From positions 1 to 33,600 of the forward strand of contig JAPPII010000001.1 in assembly GCA_028820845.1 (NCBI GenBank): a stretch of 33,600 nt of DNA, given 5' to 3'. The notes under the pieces were generated by a model, which was not told the origin of the DNA, searched no databases, and saw only the letters and a program-made list of their open reading frames with translations. The stretch comes from Candidatus Poribacteria bacterium. GTDB lineage: Bacteria; Poribacteria; WGA-4E; WGA-3G. This document shows positions 30,465 to 33,600 of the stretch, in pieces. The translations under genes were made by a program, and so were the position numbers. How positions within the stretch are numbered: the first letter of the stretch is position 1; each line of letters begins with the position of its first letter.

Positions 30465-31178
30465 TTATGCCTCCCGCATTTCGTCAAGTATCATTTCGGT
30501 AGCCTCTAAGGGATCCTCTGCCTCGATAATCGGTCTACCGACGACAATATAATCTGCTCCCCGGCGGATCGCTTCGGCGGGTGTGGTAATGCGACGCTGG
30601 TCGCCACTCTCTGCCCAAGTGGGACGGATACCGGGTGTCACGATTACAAACTTATCGCCGCACGCCTTCCGTATGGGTTCGATCTCTAACGGCGATGCGA
30701 CAACGCCACTTAATCCTGCTTCCTGTGCCAACTGTGCAAGATAGACGACCTGTTTTGTAAGCCCGCGTTCTGAACCGAAACTCTGCTGAAAGCCGGTTTC
30801 ATCAATGCTCGTTAGAATGGTTACACCGAGTAGAATAGGTCTCGGAATATCCGCTTCGTAGGCAGCATCATCGGCACTGTCTCTGGCGGCTTGCATCATC
30901 TCAAGTCCACCGGCGGCGTGCATGTTAATCATATTTGCGCCGTATTTCGTCATCGTCCCTACATCGCGTGCGACCGTGTTGGGAATGTCGTGGAATTTCA
31001 GGTCAAGAAAGATTTTATGTCCTCTCCCGCTGAGCCACGGAAAGCCTTCGGTCCCAAGGGTACTGAACGCCTGAAAGCCTATCTTAACCCAAGGTACTAT
31101 ATCTATAAGTGTCCCAGATAACCAATCAATATTTTCACTGTCATCTGTATCCAAAGCCACAATTAACTTATCTCTCAA
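30465..31178 (-). CDS. pyrF: Orotidine 5'-phosphate decarboxylase
   Basis: The protein has the TIM-barrel signatures KLIVALD near the start, WVKIG (Lys32), KIFLDLKFHDIPNTV with the Asp59-Lys61-Asp64 charge network, GVVASPLE, and VTPGIRPTWAESGDQRRITTPAEAIRRGADYIVVGRPI at the C-terminus. It makes UMP from OMP, the last step of pyrimidine synthesis. The frame is open up to 31271, but the added 31 residues are not family-like. TTG 31178, with AAGGAG 9 bases upstream, gives the normal 237 aa and is preferred. It lies in a unit with the sulfatase-like gene downstream and HigBA and argH upstream. Confidence 0.92.
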   Translation of the reverse strand: MRDKLIVALDTDDSENIDWLSGTLIDIVPWVKIGFQAFSTLGTEGFPWLSGRGHKIFLDLKFHDIPNTVARDVGTMTKYGANMINMHAAGGLEMMQAARDSADDAAYEADIPRPILLGVTILTSIDETGFQQSFGSERGLTKQVVYLAQLAQEAGLSGVVASPLEIEPIRKACGDKFVIVTPGIRPTWAESGDQRRITTPAEAIRRGADYIVVGRPIIEAEDPLEATEMILDEMREA

Positions 31179-31288
31179 TCTTTTGTTCTCCTTGTCTGCG
31201 TTTAAGAGTATTCGTGTCTTTTTCACCCTATGAGGATATTGCCAATACTTTTGAACCTCATGAATTCGCAAAAACGCCCACGGCTTCC

Positions 31289-31648
31289 TTATCCAGTCGC
31301 AAACCCTTTTCTCGCGTTACGGAACTGTTGCGCTCTACACTTCTCAATGCGCTCAGCTAGTTCTGGCATTTGTGCATGGTCATACCTTTCAATAAGCACA
31401 ATAGCAAATTCCATCAATGGCGCGAAAATGTGATTTTCGTCGTCACGCACAATATCCGTTAATTCACCCAGCAGCACTACAAGTCGGTCGTAGTCGTCTT
31501 CGGTCAAAGCGGTGATGTCGTTGGTGTATGCGTCAACCGCCTGAATTAAAATTTCTAAGGCATCTGCAGGTGACTGCGAATTACTATGCGGGTCGTGCTT
31601 CAATTTTACTCGCGATCCGCTAGATATACGGTGTTCTTCAGTTAACAT
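31289..31648 (-). CDS. higA: HigA-type antitoxin, N-terminal domain only
   Basis: The 119-aa protein matches the toxin-neutralising part of E. coli HigA-like antitoxins: ALTEDDYDRLVVLLGELTDIVRDDE followed by FAPLMEFAIVLIERYDHA, a helical acidic segment. In typical members an HTH domain of about 65 residues follows. Here the protein ends soon after (RARKGFATG-type tail), so no HTH is present. A charged N-terminal segment of about 40 residues precedes the core. CAGGAG serves as ribosome-binding site. It lies 42 bases downstream of the toxin gene, the usual toxin-first HigBA order. Binding of HigB is inferred; autorepression is unlikely. Confidence 0.72.
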   Translation of the reverse strand: MLTEEHRISSGSRVKLKHDPHSNSQSPADALEILIQAVDAYTNDITALTEDDYDRLVVLLGELTDIVRDDENHIFAPLMEFAIVLIERYDHAQMPELAERIEKCRAQQFRNARKGFATG

Positions 31649-31690
31649 AATTTACTCCTGACATTTTTCAGTAGTAGTTTTTTCACCCTG

Positions 31691-31972
31691 TCAGGGCCTC
31701 CATTTATCATACTCGGAGTGTGTCAGCACACGATGGATAGAAACCGTCTGCCGCCCATAGTGGATGAATGCTATAAGGCGAGCTTTGTTACCACCAATAT
31801 TAAAGACTGTCCAACCGTCAACCCGGTCTGCGTGGGGAAACACTTCACGCAACTCAGCAATTGAACGAAAACTTCTTCCACTTATCAATTCATACCAATG
31901 CTCAAGTGCTGATCTCACATTCGGATGTTTCTGTGCAAAGTCCCTCAGCGGTTTGTATGGACCCGTATGCAT
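31691..31972 (-). CDS. higB: HigB-type mRNA interferase toxin
   Basis: The 93-aa protein matches the HigB_toxin family (E. coli HigB/YgjN type). It begins YKPLRDFAQKHPNVRSALEHWYEL, then ELREVFPHADRVDGWTVFNIGGNKARLIAF and HYGRQTVSIHRVLTHSEYDKW at the end. The FNIGGNKxRL and THxEYDK motifs are diagnostic. Such toxins cut mRNA on the ribosome. The gene lies 18 bases downstream of argH on the same strand, so it may ride on the argH transcript. All key motifs are intact, and its antitoxin follows it. Confidence 0.86.
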   Translation of the reverse strand: MHTGPYKPLRDFAQKHPNVRSALEHWYELISGRSFRSIAELREVFPHADRVDGWTVFNIGGNKARLIAFIHYGRQTVSIHRVLTHSEYDKWRP

Positions 31973-31990
31973 CGTTTTTCTAGTTCTCTC

Positions 31991-33499
31991 CTACAATCTC
32001 GCCTCAATTGGCCTTCCTAAAACTTCATTAACAATCCGTAGCGTTTCCTGTTGTGCGTCGTCAATTTGCATCTGGCAATTATAGATATTCAGTGCAATCT
32101 CATTTAGCTGTTCTTCAAAATTATCTATCATTCGATGAACCTCTGTGGGGGACGTACCGCCGAGGCTTTGGCTATTCTCAAGTGCCAATTCTGCATCCAG
32201 AATCTGTTTGAGCTGCTCAACAGAGATGTCAATCTCTTTCTGTTTCAGGAGTGTGTGTGTTAATTCCCAATCCGAGAAGGTTTTTTCCTGCTGCACGAGT
32301 TCCCCGACGAGCCATCCAACAACCTCGTGGCACTCCCGAAAGCTCATCTGACGATCTTTGACGAGATAGTTCGCTAACTCCGTCGCCGTTGCGAAGTTCG
32401 CATTCGCCAATTCCACCATCCGTTCCGTTTTGAAATCCGCTGTCTTGAGGAGTTCGGGTAACATACCGAGACACGCCTTCACAACATCAAACGCCTCCCA
32501 TAATGGCGGTTTATCCTCTTGGAAATCTCGGTTATAACCCATCGGTAAACCTTTGAGATTCGTTAATAGGTCCAACAATGCACCATAGACGCGTCCTGTG
32601 CGCCCCCGTGTGAGCTCGGCGATGTCGGGATTCTTTTTTTGTGGCATGATGGAACTTCCGAAACTGTAGGCATCGTCAAGCACCGCCATCCCGAATTCGT
32701 AGGTCGTCCAGTAGACGATTTCCTCGCTAATTCGCGAGAGGTTCGCCATCACGAGGGAGAGTGCGAAAAGCACCTCGGCGATAAAGTCCCGGCTGCTGAT
32801 GACATCAAGCGCATGTTCGTGCGGTGCATCGAAACCGAGCAATTTTGTTGTCAACTCCCGGTCAATAGGAAACGTCGTGCCAGCCAACGCACATGCCCCA
32901 AGTGGGTTCATATTGGCAAGTGTGTATGCAGATTGCAGACGCTTCTGATCTCGTAGGAACATGCTCACGTACGCCGTTGCCCAGAAACCGAGGCTAATCG
33001 GTTGGGCGTGCTGTGTGTGCGTATAACCGGGCATGACAGTTTCGGCATGTGCCTTCGCAATATGCAGAAATGCTTCGCACAATTCGGAAATGCCTCGCTG
33101 GACGTTGAGAATCTCGTCCCGAATGTAGAGGTGCGCGTCCACGAGCACCTGATCGTTGCGGGAGCGGGCAGTGTGGAGTTTACCGCCAAACTCACGCCCG
33201 GCATTCTCAATCAGATACGATTCGACGTTCATGTGAACGTCCTCTTTATTCGGATCAAGCACAAAATCGCCGTTTTGAAAATCCGCTTCTGCTTTCTGGA
33301 GCCAACGTAAGATCTCGCGTAGGTCGGCATCGGAGATAATCCCCTGTCGGGCAAGCATAATGGCGTGTGCTTGGCTGCCCCAGATATCGTATCCGATGAG
33401 GCGTGTGTCGGCTTCAATAGAGTGCGTGAAGGCGATTGTCTCTGTAGTGAGGCTTGTGCTAAAACGTCCACCCCAGAGCGTTTTTTGTTGTTTTGCCAT
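31991..33499 (-). CDS. argH: Argininosuccinate lyase
   Basis: The 502-aa protein has the fumarase-superfamily features of ArgH: KTLWGGRFS at the start, ARSRNDQVLVDAHLYIRDE, GYTHTQHAQPISLGFW with the catalytic His, and the signature GSSIMPQKKNPDIAE. It splits argininosuccinate into arginine and fumarate. Length is slightly above the usual 460-470, with the extra in the C-terminal part. It is the first gene of a minus-strand run argH-higB-higA-pyrF-sulfatase-like gene. Its upstream region holds a VapC relic at 33506-33544. Confidence 0.95.
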   Translation of the reverse strand: MAKQQKTLWGGRFSTSLTTETIAFTHSIEADTRLIGYDIWGSQAHAIMLARQGIISDADLREILRWLQKAEADFQNGDFVLDPNKEDVHMNVESYLIENAGREFGGKLHTARSRNDQVLVDAHLYIRDEILNVQRGISELCEAFLHIAKAHAETVMPGYTHTQHAQPISLGFWATAYVSMFLRDQKRLQSAYTLANMNPLGACALAGTTFPIDRELTTKLLGFDAPHEHALDVISSRDFIAEVLFALSLVMANLSRISEEIVYWTTYEFGMAVLDDAYSFGSSIMPQKKNPDIAELTRGRTGRVYGALLDLLTNLKGLPMGYNRDFQEDKPPLWEAFDVVKACLGMLPELLKTADFKTERMVELANANFATATELANYLVKDRQMSFRECHEVVGWLVGELVQQEKTFSDWELTHTLLKQKEIDISVEQLKQILDAELALENSQSLGGTSPTEVHRMIDNFEEQLNEIALNIYNCQMQIDDAQQETLRIVNEVLGRPIEARL

Positions 33500-33505
33500 A
33501 TTCTG

Positions 33506-33544
33506 TTAGTTTTCCGAGACGACATTAGTGTCAAGAACAATCAT
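33506..33544 (-). pseudogene. Relic of a VapC (PIN-domain) toxin gene, 12 codons
   Basis: The minus-strand frame ATG 33544 to TAA 33506 reads MIVLDTNVVSEN and stops. This is the typical first strand of VapC toxins (MIVLDTNVLSEL) including the first catalytic Asp. The rest of the gene is absent, as argH begins at 33499. It looks like the truncated end of a lost VapBC pair. A short match could be chance, so confidence is moderate. Confidence 0.5.
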
Positions 33545-33557
33545 AGTTAGGTAGTGT

Positions 33558-33570
33558 TTACATTGTGTAA
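33558..33570. promoter_or_regulatory. Small dyad upstream of argH
   Basis: TTACA and TGTAA flank TTG. The dyad lies just upstream of the VapC relic, where a VapB operator would be found in an intact locus. It could instead be chance or part of an argH promoter cut by the window edge. Confidence 0.25.
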
Positions 33571-33600
33571 GTTATTGACATTTTTGTTAGGTTTTGGTAG

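Noticed and set aside
29867-30502. Long open frame (211 codons) on the plus strand opposite the sulfatase-like gene
   Set aside because: It lies wholly antisense to a gene with intact catalytic motifs, has no ribosome-binding site and no domain-like sequence; it follows the codon bias of the true gene.
31179-31271. N-terminal extension of PyrF by 31 residues
   Set aside because: PyrF proteins start close to the KLIVALD strand; TTG 31178 with AAGGAG upstream gives that length.
1-33600. CRISPR arrays, tRNA or rRNA genes, insertion sequences
   Set aside because: I saw no regularly spaced direct repeats, no cloverleaf-like sequences with CCA-type ends, no rRNA signatures and no transposase motifs.
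33575-33600. Plus-strand promoter at the right edge (TTGACA at 33575)
   Set aside because: The -10 position falls on the window edge (33598 onwards), so it cannot be judged.

Overview
The window looks like a chromosome fragment from a Gram-negative-type, little-studied bacterium. Outer-membrane and periplasmic proteins are present (a TonB-dependent receptor, a secreted WD40-HtrA protease). Protein style, the large DUF6785-like membrane protein, the sulfatase-like enzyme and the many small toxin-antitoxin genes suggest Candidatus Poribacteria or a Planctomycetes-like relative. This placement is inference from protein style only. No rRNA, tRNA, CRISPR array, transposase or phage structural gene was seen. 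Most transcription units start with clear sigma70-type promoters, nearly all with 17-18 bp spacing, which supports the gene calls.

Layout. 1-1868 (-): N-terminal 622 codons of a TonB-dependent receptor, running off the left edge. 1869-2193: divergent promoter region. 2194-3580 (+): an unrecognised 420-aa protein with a very basic N-terminus, and a 39-aa basic peptide gene behind it. 3640-5462/5483 (-): nitroreductase and PfkB-family (RfaE1-like) kinase. 5455-12457 (-): a defence island made of a type III restriction-modification system (mod, res) with a HicBA toxin-antitoxin pair lodged between the two genes, preceded by three tandem paralogues carrying the TIR-like (PF10137-type) nucleotide-binding domain. 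12628-18314: housekeeping genes (leuB; a methyltransferase and a small membrane protein; ychF; then tyrA-cmk-plsC on the minus strand). 18475-20385 (-): a large polytopic membrane protein. 20546-28031 (+): two TPR proteins, a Gp49/RelE-type toxin with a short partner, and a secreted WD40-HtrA protease. 28123-33499 (-): ferredoxin-NADP reductase-like protein, sulfatase-like enzyme, pyrF, HigBA-type toxin-antitoxin pair, argH, and in front of argH a 12-codon relic of a VapC toxin.

How it fits together. The region 5.4-12.5 kb is the best candidate for an interesting system. Modification, restriction, an embedded toxin-antitoxin pair and three TIR-like effector candidates lie in one direction, but with at least three internal promoters. 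No CD-NTase, nucleotide cyclase, ThsA/SAVED or STING gene is visible, so the TIR-like genes are not an obvious CBASS, Pycsar or Thoeris locus. All three toxin-antitoxin antitoxins in the window are short and lack a visible DNA-binding domain, an unusual shared trait. The second cluster of interest is the TPR/TPR/toxin/WD40-protease run, whose architecture recalls repeat-sensor conflict or signalling proteins. The remainder is amino-acid, nucleotide and lipid metabolism.
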